From contig JBCBPV010000011.1 in the NCBI GenBank assembly GCA_039820585.1, positions 1 through 64,000 of the forward strand: a stretch of 64,000 nucleotides of DNA, read 5' to 3'. This document shows, piece after piece, positions 34,014 to 42,992 of this stretch. The stretch is from JBCBGF01 sp039820585. GTDB taxonomy: Bacteria > Pseudomonadota > Alphaproteobacteria > Rhodobacterales > Rhodobacteraceae. Position numbers and translations under genes: made by a program. The first letter of the stretch is position 1. The number at the start of each line of letters is the position of its first letter. The notes beneath the pieces were generated by a model, which made no database searches, was not told the origin of the DNA, and saw only the letters and a program-made list of their open reading frames with translations.

Positions 34014-34496
34014 TCAGAACCCCATCGGCCAGGGGCGCAGGAAGATGCCCAGCACCTCTTGAACCAGATACCAGATGCTGCCCGCTGCGATCAGCGCGAT
34101 AGGGACCAGCACGGTGAACCGTCGCTCGCCCAGCGTGGCGGCGGCCAGCACCAGGAACAAAACGGTCGAGACCACGAAGCCGATGGGCCGCAGCGAGAAG
34201 GCATAAAGGATCATCAGGCAGATCAGCAGGATTGCTTGGCCGAGGTTGTAATCGGTCAACCGGCGATAGTTGATGTCCATGGCCGCAGGCTCTTTTTCGC
34301 TTTTCTCAAATCCGAAGAGGATGATCAGGGAACAGATCATTCCGAGGATCGCCAGCACCTTGGGGAAGGTCGAGGGCCAGATCGGGTTGCGCTGCATGAA
34401 GGGCGGCAGGCCCACATCCATCAGGAAAAATGCGGTGTAGCCGTAGACCCCGCAGATGACGAAAAAGATCAGTGCGATCCAGCGATCAAGCGCCAT
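34014..34496 (-). CDS. tctB: tripartite tricarboxylate transporter, small subunit TctB
   Basis: A 160-residue protein with four membrane segments (about 5-28, 45-62, 85-105, 115-145), the TctB layout, including the conserved LPPFMQRNPIWPSTFPKVL before segment 2. It forms the membrane complex with TctA, which follows after 1 base. It is separated from tctC by 70 bases holding a hairpin. Confidence 0.9.
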   Translation of the reverse strand: MALDRWIALIFFVICGVYGYTAFFLMDVGLPPFMQRNPIWPSTFPKVLAILGMICSLIILFGFEKSEKEPAAMDINYRRLTDYNLGQAILLICLMILYAFSLRPIGFVVSTVLFLVLAAATLGERRFTVLVPIALIAAGSIWYLVQEVLGIFLRPWPMGF

Positions 34497-34530
34497 GGCT
34501 GCCCTCTGTCGTCATCGTTGTTATTGAAAA

Positions 34531-34555
34531 GGCCCGGCGCGTTCTGCGCCGGGCC
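34531..34555 (-). terminator. rho-independent terminator or attenuator between tctC and tctB
   Basis: A perfect 10-bp stem GGCCCGGCGC and GCGCCGGGCC with a 5-base loop; on the minus strand it is followed by TTTTC. It lies after tctC and before tctB, and could hold down the membrane subunits relative to the binding protein. Confidence 0.8.
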
Positions 34556-34566
34556 ACAAGGCTTTT

Positions 34567-35553
34567 CTAAAGGAAGCCCAGTGTTTTCATCAGATCACCG
34601 ATCGTCTCTTCCTGCGCTTCCAGGAAGGCCCGGAACTCATCGCCGGAGTTGTGGATGTTGACCCAACCGTTGCGGGCGCGCACTTCTTCCCACTCGGGCG
34701 TGTCATACATCTTGGCGATGGCATCTTGATACATGGCCAGCTTGTCCTCGGGCAAACCCGGCGCTGCGAAGAATCCGCGCCAGTTGACGAACTCTACGTC
34801 AAGGCCCTGTTCCATCATGGTGGGCGCATCGGGCATTGCATCCACCCGCTCGGGCGCAGTGATCCCGATGATCTTGACTTCGCCGGCCTTGGCCAGTTCC
34901 ACCGCTTCCGAGAACCCGGTGGACAGCGCGGCGATTTCACCCGACAGAAGGCCAGCCATGGCCTTGCCACCCGCGTCATAGGCTACATATTTCACTGCCA
35001 CCGGGTCTTCACCGGCCGCTTCCATGGCCATCGCTGCGACCAGGTGGTCCATGCCACCGGGCACGGAGCCGCCGCCAACGGCGACATTCGAGGGATCCGC
35101 GCGATAAGCGGCCAAGAAGTCGTCCATCGTGTTGATTTCGCTGTCTTTGCCAACAACGAGCGCGGCATAGTCGCCGATTGTGCCAGCGACCAGGGTCAGG
35201 TCACGGAAGCTTTGCGGGAACACACCCGTCAGCGAGCGAATCACGATGGGGGTGGAGTTCACCATCAACGTGTTCTCAAGGCTTTCGGCGTTTTCGATCA
35301 TATAGGCGATGGCCTTGCCGCCGCCGCCGCCCGACATGTTCTCGTACGTCGCCTGGCCCACTATGCCCGCATTGGTCAACGCTTCACCGGTGCCGCGTGC
35401 GGTACCGTCCCATCCGCCGCCAGCACCGCCGGGGATGATGAAGTGCAGGTCTTCGACCACCTGGTGGCCGTCTGCCAGCGCAGGCGCGCCCAGGCTGATC
35501 GTCGCGGCAGCCGCCGCAAGCATGACCCGACGGGTCAGTTCAAGATGTCTCAT
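34567..35553 (-). CDS. tctC: tripartite tricarboxylate transporter substrate-binding protein TctC (Bug family)
   Basis: A 328-residue periplasmic binding protein with a signal peptide (LTRRVMLAAAAATISLGAPALADG). Conserved Bug-family parts are FIIPGGAGGGWDGTARG, SGGGGGKAIAYM and VPGGMDHLVAAMAMEAAG. ATG 35553 follows GGAGGATATCC. Ligands of this family are varied carboxylates and cannot be read from sequence. It is divergent from the hydantoinase operon, with a 145-base intergenic region. Confidence 0.93.
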   Translation of the reverse strand: MRHLELTRRVMLAAAAATISLGAPALADGHQVVEDLHFIIPGGAGGGWDGTARGTGEALTNAGIVGQATYENMSGGGGGKAIAYMIENAESLENTLMVNSTPIVIRSLTGVFPQSFRDLTLVAGTIGDYAALVVGKDSEINTMDDFLAAYRADPSNVAVGGGSVPGGMDHLVAAMAMEAAGEDPVAVKYVAYDAGGKAMAGLLSGEIAALSTGFSEAVELAKAGEVKIIGITAPERVDAMPDAPTMMEQGLDVEFVNWRGFFAAPGLPEDKLAMYQDAIAKMYDTPEWEEVRARNGWVNIHNSGDEFRAFLEAQEETIGDLMKTLGFL

Positions 35554-35698
35554 GGATATCCTCCCATTAGCCGCCACCCGTTATCGGATGGTCGTTACGG
35601 CACGCAGCCTAAGGCGGATTGCCGCGCAATGGCAAGTGGCCGTAATCGCCACAGGATTGGCGTTGCGCCCCGCGCCGCCCGCGCCCATCATCGCGGGC

Positions 35699-37111
35699 AT
35701 GAGCACACCCTATGATCTGATCCTGCGCGGCGGCACGGCTTGGGGCGCCAGTGGCCCCATCGCGGGCGATATCGCCGTGCGCGGTGGCCGCATCGTCGCG
35801 ATGGGTGAGATCGCCGGGGACGCCACGCGAGTGATCGATGCATCGGGGAAGCTGATCCTGCCGGGCGGGGTGGATGTGCATGCGCATATCGAACAGCGTA
35901 GCGGCATGGGTGTGATGAACGCCGATACGTTTGAGACGGCCACACGCTCTGCGGCGCTAGGCGGGACCACGAGTGTGATCTCATTTGCCGCCCAAGCGAA
36001 AGGGCAGTCTCTAAGTGAGGCTGTGGCAGAGTATCAGGCGCGGGCCCGGCGCGGGGCGGCGATTGACCATGCGTTTCACATCATGGTCACCGATCCCACC
36101 GTGCCCGGTTTTGCCGATGACTTGCGCGCATTGGTGGAGGCCGGGCACCGGTCGGTCAAGGTGTTCACCACCTATGACATCCGCCTTGACGATGGTGAGA
36201 TCCTTGATGTGATGTACATTTTGCGGGAGGTCGGCGCGCTACTATGCATCCATGCCGAAACCCACGCGATCATTGCCTCGGCCACCCGGCGACTGTTGGC
36301 CGAGGGCAAAACCGCGCCCCACCACCACGCCGCGTCCCACCCCCGCATGGCCGAGATCGAAGCGGTGGGTCGGATGATCCGGTTTGCTGAACTGACCGGC
36401 CAGCCGATCATGCTGTTCCACCTGTCCACGCCAGAGGCTGCCGATGCGGTGCGCGGGGCCCGTAGGCGCGGCATCCCTGTGTGGGCCGAGACGTGCCCGC
36501 ATTACCTGTTGATGGCGGAAGAGGTACTGCACCAAGACGGTGCCGCCAAATGGATGTGTTCACCCCCGCAACGCAGTACTGCGGATTGCGCCCACCTGTG
36601 GGAGGCGATTGGGCGGGATGATATCCAACTGATCTCCTCCGACCACGCGCCCTATCGTGCGGATGCAACCGGCAAGTTCGTGAACGGCACGGACGTGCCC
36701 TTCACCAAGATTGCCAACGGCATGCCGGGGCTCGAGACACGGTTGCCGCTGATCTTCGATGCAGTGGTCAGCCGGGGCCGCGGGACGGTGGCGGACTTCG
36801 TGCGTCTGACGGCAAAGGCCCCGGCGCGGCTTTATGGTCTGGCGGGCAAAGGCGATCTGCGCCCGGGCTGCGACGCCGATCTGCTGGTGTGGGACCCGGC
36901 GCGTCAGGTGACCTATGGCGACGACGATCTGCATGACAACGTGGGCTACAACCCCTGGACCGGCCACACCGTGACAGGCTGGCCCGAGACCGTGATCCTG
37001 CGGGGTGAGGTCATCGCCGAAGACGGTGCCTTCCACGGACAGCCCGGCCAGGGCAACTGGATCAAACGCCCGGCAGATGCCGGCGCCTGGGCAAAGGAGG
37101 CCACCCGATGA
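35699..37111 (+). CDS. dihydropyrimidinase/hydantoinase-like amidohydrolase
   Basis: A 470-residue cyclic amidase of the urease-like superfamily with all metal ligands: His61 and His63 (DVHAHIEQ), carbamylated Lys154 (SVKVFTTYD), His185 (LLCIHAETHA), the LFHLSTPEA His, and SSDHAPY Asp. Family members open cyclic amides such as dihydropyrimidines, hydantoins or allantoin to N-carbamoyl compounds. ATG 35699 is the first of a series of overlapping genes. It lies opposite tctC, with VOC and hydantoin-racemase-like proteins following, which points to catabolism of a hydantoin-like or cyclic-amide compound. Confidence 0.9.
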   Translation: MSTPYDLILRGGTAWGASGPIAGDIAVRGGRIVAMGEIAGDATRVIDASGKLILPGGVDVHAHIEQRSGMGVMNADTFETATRSAALGGTTSVISFAAQAKGQSLSEAVAEYQARARRGAAIDHAFHIMVTDPTVPGFADDLRALVEAGHRSVKVFTTYDIRLDDGEILDVMYILREVGALLCIHAETHAIIASATRRLLAEGKTAPHHHAASHPRMAEIEAVGRMIRFAELTGQPIMLFHLSTPEAADAVRGARRRGIPVWAETCPHYLLMAEEVLHQDGAAKWMCSPPQRSTADCAHLWEAIGRDDIQLISSDHAPYRADATGKFVNGTDVPFTKIANGMPGLETRLPLIFDAVVSRGRGTVADFVRLTAKAPARLYGLAGKGDLRPGCDADLLVWDPARQVTYGDDDLHDNVGYNPWTGHTVTGWPETVILRGEVIAEDGAFHGQPGQGNWIKRPADAGAWAKEATR

Positions 37112-37500
37112 CATCGCGCCCCGATGGCGACGTCGAACTGACGATTACCTTCCTTTATTATCGCGATCTTGCGGCGGCAGAGGCGTTTTACCGCGATGTG
37201 ATGGGCTTTTCGCTCGCCATCGACCAGGGTTGGGCCAAGATCATGGCGATTGGCGGCGCAGCCCATGTGGGGTTGGTGGATGAAACACACGGCATGCACA
37301 ATTCCGAACCGGTGAAGCCTGTGCAGTTGTGCATCCGGGTGCCCGACGTGGATGGGTGGTACACCTATGTGCGGGAGGTCGGGGTGGCAAACCTGAGCGA
37401 AGTGTTCGTCAATGACGAGATTGGGATCCGCGCGTTTGTGTTCGATGATCCCGAGGGCTACCAGATTGAAGTGCAAACCGCGACGCGACCCGGGGCATGA
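37108..37500 (+). CDS. VOC family (glyoxalase-like) protein
   Basis: A 130-residue vicinal-oxygen-chelate protein: ITFLYYRDLAAAEAFYRDVMGFSLAID, VQLCIRVPDVDGWYTYVREVG and FDDPEGYQIEVQ. VOC enzymes bind a metal between two beta-alpha-beta modules and act as isomerases, lyases or dioxygenases. The chemistry here is unknown. ATG 37108 overlaps the hydantoinase stop (ATGA), so it should be made in step with it. Confidence 0.85.
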   Translation: MTSRPDGDVELTITFLYYRDLAAAEAFYRDVMGFSLAIDQGWAKIMAIGGAAHVGLVDETHGMHNSEPVKPVQLCIRVPDVDGWYTYVREVGVANLSEVFVNDEIGIRAFVFDDPEGYQIEVQTATRPGA

Positions 37501-38162
37501 CCGAACCTGCACTGATCGTGATCAATCCCAATTCCTCCCAGACGGTGACGGCGGGGATTGACGCGGCGGTTGACCCGCTGCGCGCGCTTGGCATGCCGAT
37601 CCGGTGCATGACGCTTGCGGAAGGTCCACCGGGGATCGAGACACAGGCCCAGGCCGACCGCGTGATCGCCCCGCTTCTGGACAGGGCAGCGGCTTTGGAG
37701 GCAAAGGCCCTTGGCTTTGTCATCGCGTGTTTCGGCGACCCGGGCGTTTGGGCGCTGCGCGGGGAGACCGCGCTGCCGGTCCTCGGTATCCAAGAGGCGG
37801 CGGTTGGCACTGCGCTAACCATGGTGCAGCGCTTCGGCGTGATCTCGATTCTGCCCGCCTCGGTCCCCCGGCATTATCGCAGCTTTGCGGCTATGGGCGT
37901 GCTGGATCGCCTCGCCGGTGATCGGGCGCTGGGACGAGGCGTGGCAGAGCTGTCCGATGAGGCGGCCACGATGGCGGCGCTGACCGAAACAGGCGCAGCG
38001 TTGCGCGACATCGATGGGGCCGAGGCGCTGATCCTTGGCTGTGCGGGCATGGCGGGTTATCGCGCACCGTTGGAAGCGGCCTTGAGCGTGCCGGTGATCG
38101 AGCCGTGCCAGGCGGCTGCGGCAATGGCTATCGGGCGGATCGCGCTGGCACGCGCGTCATGA
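37497..38162 (+). CDS. aspartate/glutamate/hydantoin racemase family protein
   Basis: A 221-residue cofactor-independent racemase of the hydantoin racemase group: VINPNSSQTVTAGIDAA at the N-terminus, catalytic Cys78 in FVIACFGDPG and Cys182 in ILGCAGMAGYR. Hydantoin racemases interconvert D and L forms of 5-substituted hydantoins so that a stereospecific hydantoinase can use both. The upstream hydantoinase-like gene fits that partnership. It overlaps genes on both sides by four bases. Confidence 0.88.
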   Translation: MTEPALIVINPNSSQTVTAGIDAAVDPLRALGMPIRCMTLAEGPPGIETQAQADRVIAPLLDRAAALEAKALGFVIACFGDPGVWALRGETALPVLGIQEAAVGTALTMVQRFGVISILPASVPRHYRSFAAMGVLDRLAGDRALGRGVAELSDEAATMAALTETGAALRDIDGAEALILGCAGMAGYRAPLEAALSVPVIEPCQAAAAMAIGRIALARAS

Positions 38163-38908
38163 ACGGCGGCCCGCCTTTGGACCTGTGGGGCGTGGATGGC
38201 ACGCTGCAGCCGCTGCGCGGTAGTCATCGCAACCGCGTGTTCCGGTTGGTTGGGGGTGGTCGGGATCTGGTGTTCAAGTCCACCCGCCGCAGCGAGGCGG
38301 CGATGGCCTGGCTGCCGCCTGTACTTGCCTGGGCGCAGCGCTCCGGTTTCACGGTTCCCGACCTGGTGCCAAGCCAGAACAGGCGCTTTGTCGAGGATGG
38401 CTGGACCTGCGAGACCTACCTCGAAGGTTCGCGCTTGAGCGCGCCGCTCACCCTTATCAATCCGATGATCAGCACCTTTCACAGCGCCACGACGCGCATC
38501 GCCCAGCGCCCCGGGTTTTCGGAGACGCGCGCGCTTTCTGGTGGGGACGCGAGTGGTGACATCCAAATGGACCTGATGCCGCATGCGGTGGCGGAAGCGC
38601 TTCTACCTGAATGGACCGCCCTACGCGACCTGCCCCACAGCGTCGTCCATGGCGACCTGACACGCGCCAACCTGATCGCACTCCCCGGCGGCGGCGTGGG
38701 CCTTGTCGATTGGGACGAGGCGCGCGTCGATGCCACAGTCTTCGACACAAGCCAGACTGAAGCCGTCCCGATCCCTGTAAAAGTCGAGCGCGCCCTCACG
38801 GCTTGGGAATGCGCCGCCTGCTGGAAGATCGAGCCCGCGCGCGCCCGCGATCTCGCCACCACATTTATCCCGGCCCACACCGGCGAAGGAGCCCCCAATG
38901 CTCACTGA
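38159..38908 (+). CDS. aminoglycoside phosphotransferase/homoserine kinase II-like protein
   Basis: A 249-residue kinase-fold protein: SVVHGDLTRANLI has the catalytic Asp and Asn, and VGLVDWDEARVD the metal-binding Asp. The N-lobe (HRNRVFRLVGGGRDLVFKSTRR) fits an ATP-binding hairpin. APH-fold kinases phosphorylate small hydroxyl compounds (sugars, amino alcohols, antibiotics). In this operon a metabolic role is more likely than resistance. ATG 38159 overlaps the racemase stop. Confidence 0.8.
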   Translation: MNGGPPLDLWGVDGTLQPLRGSHRNRVFRLVGGGRDLVFKSTRRSEAAMAWLPPVLAWAQRSGFTVPDLVPSQNRRFVEDGWTCETYLEGSRLSAPLTLINPMISTFHSATTRIAQRPGFSETRALSGGDASGDIQMDLMPHAVAEALLPEWTALRDLPHSVVHGDLTRANLIALPGGGVGLVDWDEARVDATVFDTSQTEAVPIPVKVERALTAWECAACWKIEPARARDLATTFIPAHTGEGAPNAH

Positions 38909-39812
38909 AACCGCCCGCGGCGTGTTCACCATCGCCGTCACCCCGTTCCTGCCCGACGGAGCTTTGGATGAGGCGAGCCTCGACCAGATGGTAGATTTCT
39001 ACCTCGAGAAGGGCGCCACCGGGCTGACGATCCTGGGCATGATGGGCGAAGCGGGCAAGCTGTCGGCTGAGGAAGCGCTCACAGTCGTCCGCCGCGTCGT
39101 GGCCCGCGCGCCAGTGCCGGTGGTCGTCGGCGTCTCCGCACCCGGCTTTGCCGCAATGCAGGCGCTATCGGCGGCGGCAATGGATGCGGGCGCAGCGGGT
39201 GTGATGGTGGCCCCGCCTGGCAGCCTGAAGACTGATGACCAGATCCTGGGCTACTACCACACAGTGGCGGAGATGCTGGGGGATACACCTTTTGTGTTGC
39301 AGGATTTTCCACTGGCCACCGGCGTTCAGATCGCACCCGAGGTGATCTTGCAAATCGTCGCGGACTGCCCGACCTGCGTGATGCTGAAACACGAAGACTG
39401 GCCGGGACTGGACAAGATCACCGCCCTGCGCGCGGCCTCGGCAGCGGGCAGTCGGCGGATCTCGATCCTGTGCGGGAATAGCGGGATGTATCTGTTGGAA
39501 GAGATTTTGCGCGGGGCAGATGGCGCGATGACGGGCTTTGCGTTTCCCGAGATGATGGCAGACGTGATTGCAGCGTTTGAGGCGGGTGATGAACCCCGCG
39601 CGCGCGATCTGTTTGATGCCTACCTGCCGCTGGTACGGTATGAAAGCCAGCCGGGTATGGGCCTCGCAATCCGCAAGTACACTCTGGCCAAGCGTGGCGC
39701 GATTGCCCACCCAACCGCGCGCAAGCCGGGGAGTGCCTTGAGCGCGGCTGCCGTGGCAGAGGTTGAGACGCTGATCGAGCGGCAAGAGGCCCGGTTGGCT
39801 ACCCTTGGGTAG
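38898..39812 (+). CDS. dihydrodipicolinate synthase/N-acetylneuraminate lyase family protein, atypical active site
   Basis: A 304-residue TIM-barrel aldolase. Lys164 in VMLKHED is the Schiff-base lysine. Two usual motifs differ: the GTTGE that binds the keto-acid carboxylate is GMMGE (47-51), and the catalytic Tyr of YNxP is Gln135 (QDFP). So it probably handles a substrate unlike pyruvate with aspartate semialdehyde. It overlaps the kinase gene by 11 bases and ends the operon. Confidence 0.85.
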   Translation: MLTETARGVFTIAVTPFLPDGALDEASLDQMVDFYLEKGATGLTILGMMGEAGKLSAEEALTVVRRVVARAPVPVVVGVSAPGFAAMQALSAAAMDAGAAGVMVAPPGSLKTDDQILGYYHTVAEMLGDTPFVLQDFPLATGVQIAPEVILQIVADCPTCVMLKHEDWPGLDKITALRAASAAGSRRISILCGNSGMYLLEEILRGADGAMTGFAFPEMMADVIAAFEAGDEPRARDLFDAYLPLVRYESQPGMGLAIRKYTLAKRGAIAHPTARKPGSALSAAAVAEVETLIERQEARLATLG

Positions 39813-39896
39813 TCTAGACAAAGGCTTGGTCGCCACCATTGTCGCGCTAATCACAAGCGCTCCGTAGGATACTTCTTGACGAAACAGAGCTATCTC

Positions 39897-39942
39897 TTTG
39901 GTCCTTAAATATCCCGGGGAGCGCGAGGGGCTGGCCCCTCGC
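39897..39942. repeat. dispersed AAATATCCCGGGG repeat
   Basis: TTTGGTCCTTAAATATCCCG opens the element, then GGGAGCGCGA and the hairpin GAGGGGCTGGCCCCTC. It lies in the 137-base gap between the convergent DHDPS-like and aldehyde dehydrogenase genes, where it may also stop transcription. No gene is seen in this gap. Confidence 0.65.
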
Positions 39943-39949
39943 TGGCCCA

Positions 39950-41404
39950 TCAGCCGTGATAGGCGGCGACGGTTTTCAGGGATGATAACCCGTAGAGGGC
40001 CTCAAACCCCTTTTCGCGCCCATGGCCCGATTTTCCGACGCCGCCGAAGGGCAATTCAGCCCCACCCCCTGCGCCGTAATTGTTGAGGAACACCTGACCT
40101 GCCTGCAGGCGTTTGGCCAGCCGCATCTGGCGGGCACCGTCGCGCGACCAAACCGATGCGACGAGGCCGTAGTCGGTGCCGTTGGCGATGGCGACGGCGT
40201 CCTCTTCGGTGTCGAACGGGATCACGACCTGAACGGGGCCGAAGATCTCTTCGCGCGCGAGGCGGTGGTCGCGGGGGACGCCGGCCAGCAAGTGCGGTGC
40301 AACGTAGTGGCCACTGGCCGGTGCGTTGCCGTTGATTTGGCCAGTGGCGGCGGTGTCGAGGTCCGCCGCGAGGTCGAGGTAGCCTGACACGACTTCTTTC
40401 TGGCGGGCCGAGATGAGGGGGCCCACGTCGAGGTCGAGGGTGGCGGGGCCGACGCGGAGATCGGCGTAGCGCGCGGCCATGCGAGCGGTCACTTCATCGG
40501 CGATGGACCGGTGCACGAGGATGCGGGAGGAGGCAGAGCAGGTTTGGCCCGCGTTCTGGATCCCGGCGTTCACGAGGAATGGCAACGCGGCGTCGAGATC
40601 GGCATCCTCGAACACGACTTGTGGGGATTTGCCGCCAAGCTCAAGCGTGACCGGCACGACGTTTCGCGCCGCCGCGGCCTGCACCAGGCTGCCGACGCCG
40701 ACCGATCCGGTGAAAGAGATGTGATTGATGCCGGGGTGACCGGCCAAAGCCGCGCCCGCCTCTTCGCCCAAGCCCGGAACGACGTTTAGGGCGCCCTTCG
40801 GCAGGCCAGATTCTTCGGCCAGGCGCGCGAAGGCCAGCGCGGTGAGACAGGCCTCTTCGGCGGGTTTGAGAACGCAGGCGTTGCCCATGGCGAGCGCCGC
40901 GCCGACAGACCGGCCGATGATCTGCATGGGGTAGTTCCAGGGCACGATGTGGCCCGTCACTCCGTGGGGTTCGCGCAAGGTATAAACCGTGTAGCCGTCG
41001 AGATAGGGGATGGTGTCGCCCATCACCTTGTCGGCAGCGCCCCCGTAGAACTCGCAATAGCGGGCGAGCGCCAGGGCATCGGCCATGGCTTGTTTGAGCG
41101 GTTTTCCCACGTCGGTGGCTTCCAGGTGGGCGAGGTCTTCGGCGCGTTCAGCCACCATCTGGCCGATCCGGGTCAGCACCCTGCCCCGCTCTGCCGCCGT
41201 TGCCCGACCCCACTCGCCACTCAGTGCCGCGCGCGCCGCAGCGACGGCGGCGTCGATATCGACGGCTTGCCCGCCCGCTATCTCACCAATGCCTTGCCCG
41301 GTCGAGGGGTCTTCGAGCGCCAGCCGCCCGCCGCCCTCGGGCGCGCGCCAGCGGCCATCCACGTAGATTTGTGCGGGGTCAAACCACAGCCGGTCCAGAG
41401 ACAT
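39950..41404 (-). CDS. aldehyde dehydrogenase family protein
   Basis: A 484-residue NAD(P)-dependent aldehyde dehydrogenase: PWNYPMQIIGRSVGAALAMGNACVLKPAE, SFTGSVGVG, catalytic Glu in TLELGGKSPQVVF and Cys in NAGQTCSASSRILV, EEIFGPVQVVIPF. ATG 41404 has GGAGG just ahead. It lies convergent to the hydantoinase operon and may oxidise the aldehyde made by the lyase of that operon. It overlaps the ABC ATPase gene upstream by 26 bases. Confidence 0.93.
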   Translation of the reverse strand: MSLDRLWFDPAQIYVDGRWRAPEGGGRLALEDPSTGQGIGEIAGGQAVDIDAAVAAARAALSGEWGRATAAERGRVLTRIGQMVAERAEDLAHLEATDVGKPLKQAMADALALARYCEFYGGAADKVMGDTIPYLDGYTVYTLREPHGVTGHIVPWNYPMQIIGRSVGAALAMGNACVLKPAEEACLTALAFARLAEESGLPKGALNVVPGLGEEAGAALAGHPGINHISFTGSVGVGSLVQAAAARNVVPVTLELGGKSPQVVFEDADLDAALPFLVNAGIQNAGQTCSASSRILVHRSIADEVTARMAARYADLRVGPATLDLDVGPLISARQKEVVSGYLDLAADLDTAATGQINGNAPASGHYVAPHLLAGVPRDHRLAREEIFGPVQVVIPFDTEEDAVAIANGTDYGLVASVWSRDGARQMRLAKRLQAGQVFLNNYGAGGGAELPFGGVGKSGHGREKGFEALYGLSSLKTVAAYHG

Positions 41405-42992
41405 CCATTCCTCCCTCATGCCAATCCACCGGGATCCGCGGCGTGGCCGCGATCAGCTCCCGCGTATAGGGGTGTTTAGGGGCGGTGAATACCCGGTCGG
41501 TCGCGCCCTCTTCCACGATCTGACCCGCTTTCATCACCAGAACCCGGTCGGTGATCGCGCGCACCACGCCCAGGTCGTGGCTGATGAACAGATAGGCCAT
41601 GCCGTACTCCGCCTGAAGATCGGCAAGAAGATCGAGGATCTGCGCACGGACACGGACATCGAGGGCCGATACCGCCTCATCCAGCACAATCAGGTCGGGG
41701 CGAGTGATCAGGGCACGGGCGATGGCAATGCGCTGGCGCTGGCCGCCAGAGAATTCGTGGATGTACTTGTCCTTGTCCGCAGGCGTCAGGCCCACGCTGG
41801 TAAGCGCTTCGTCGATGCGTGTACGATGGTCGGAAACCTCACGCATGAGGTGGAAAGGTTCCGATACCAGCCGGTCCACCCGGTGGCGCGGGTTGAAGGA
41901 CCCGAACGGGTCCTGGAACACCACCTGCATCCGGCGGCGGATCTCGTCAGGCACGTGGGGGGCGGTGACCAGCTGGTCGCCGATCTGGATGCTACCGCCT
42001 TGCAAGGGCTCCAACCCCAGGACCGCGCGGGAAAGCGTGGACTTGCCGCACCCGGATTCGCCCACGAGACCCACGCTCTCAGCCGCGCGGATCGTGAGCG
42101 AGACGTGATCGACGGCGCGTAGTTTCGGCGCCGGAGCGAAGAGCGTGGTCTTGGGTAGGGTGTAGTCGCGCACCGCCTCGGTCACGTGCAGCACAGTTGT
42201 GTCGCCAGCAGTCACGCGGCGCGTTGGCTGGTGCTCGGACGCGGCGAAAAGGGCGCGGGTGTAGGCGTGGGACCGGCGGCGAAAGAGCGTTTCGGTCTGC
42301 GCGGCTTCGACGATTCGGCCCTCTTGCATGACCGCCACATGGTTGGCGACGTCGGAGACCACGGCGAGGTCATGGGTGATCAGCATCAGCGCCATGTTTT
42401 TTTCGCGCACAAGCCCTTGCAACAGGTCGAGAATCTGCGCCTGCGTGGTGACGTCGAGCGCGGTTGTCGGCTCATCGGCGACCAACAACTTCGGGCGCAG
42501 CGCCACGGCCATTGCGATGCAGACACGCTGGCGCTGGCCGCCCGACAGCTCATGCGGGTAGCGGCCCAGCGGGAAGCGGTCCGCGGTCAGACCCACCCGG
42601 TCTAGCCGGGCGCGGGCCGCGTCCAACGCTTCCGCGCGCGTCGCGGCGCCGTGGATGATCAGCGTCTCGGCCACCTGATCGCCGATGGTCTGCACCGGGT
42701 TCAGCGCGGTCATCGGTTCCTGGAAGATCATCCCGATCTCATTCCCGCGAACGGCGCACATCTCACGCTCGGGCAGATGCAACAGATCGCGCCCGCCCAT
42801 CTCGATCCGGCCTGTGGCCTCTGCGCCTGAAGGCAGGAGTAGTATGGTGGAAAGCGCGGTCAGCGACTTGCCCGATCCGCTTTCGCCCACAAGGCCAAAG
42901 ACCTCACCCTCTTCGACATCAAACGACACGTCCCGAAGGATCGTCGTGCCGTGGATATCCAGCGACAGGTTCTGAACCGACAACAGGGTCAT
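41379..42992 (-). CDS. dipeptide-type ABC transporter ATPase, fused DppD-DppF
   Basis: A 537-residue protein with two ATPase domains in one chain. The first has GESGSGKSLTALS and LSGGQRQRVCIA; the second GESGCGKSTLSRA and FSGGQRQRIAIA. Both have oligopeptide-transport extensions. In most bacteria DppD and DppF are separate. ATG 42992 overlaps the stop of the permease gene by four bases. A matching binding protein is at 49257-50732, 4.5 kb away. Confidence 0.93.
   Translation of the reverse strand: MTLLSVQNLSLDIHGTTILRDVSFDVEEGEVFGLVGESGSGKSLTALSTILLLPSGAEATGRIEMGGRDLLHLPEREMCAVRGNEIGMIFQEPMTALNPVQTIGDQVAETLIIHGAATRAEALDAARARLDRVGLTADRFPLGRYPHELSGGQRQRVCIAMAVALRPKLLVADEPTTALDVTTQAQILDLLQGLVREKNMALMLITHDLAVVSDVANHVAVMQEGRIVEAAQTETLFRRRSHAYTRALFAASEHQPTRRVTAGDTTVLHVTEAVRDYTLPKTTLFAPAPKLRAVDHVSLTIRAAESVGLVGESGCGKSTLSRAVLGLEPLQGGSIQIGDQLVTAPHVPDEIRRRMQVVFQDPFGSFNPRHRVDRLVSEPFHLMREVSDHRTRIDEALTSVGLTPADKDKYIHEFSGGQRQRIAIARALITRPDLIVLDEAVSALDVRVRAQILDLLADLQAEYGMAYLFISHDLGVVRAITDRVLVMKAGQIVEEGATDRVFTAPKHPYTRELIAATPRIPVDWHEGGMDVSGPAVV

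Noticed and set aside
38159..38908. Aminoglycoside resistance gene
   Set aside because: The kinase motifs match the broad APH fold, but the gene is embedded in an overlapping metabolic operon, so drug resistance is unlikely.
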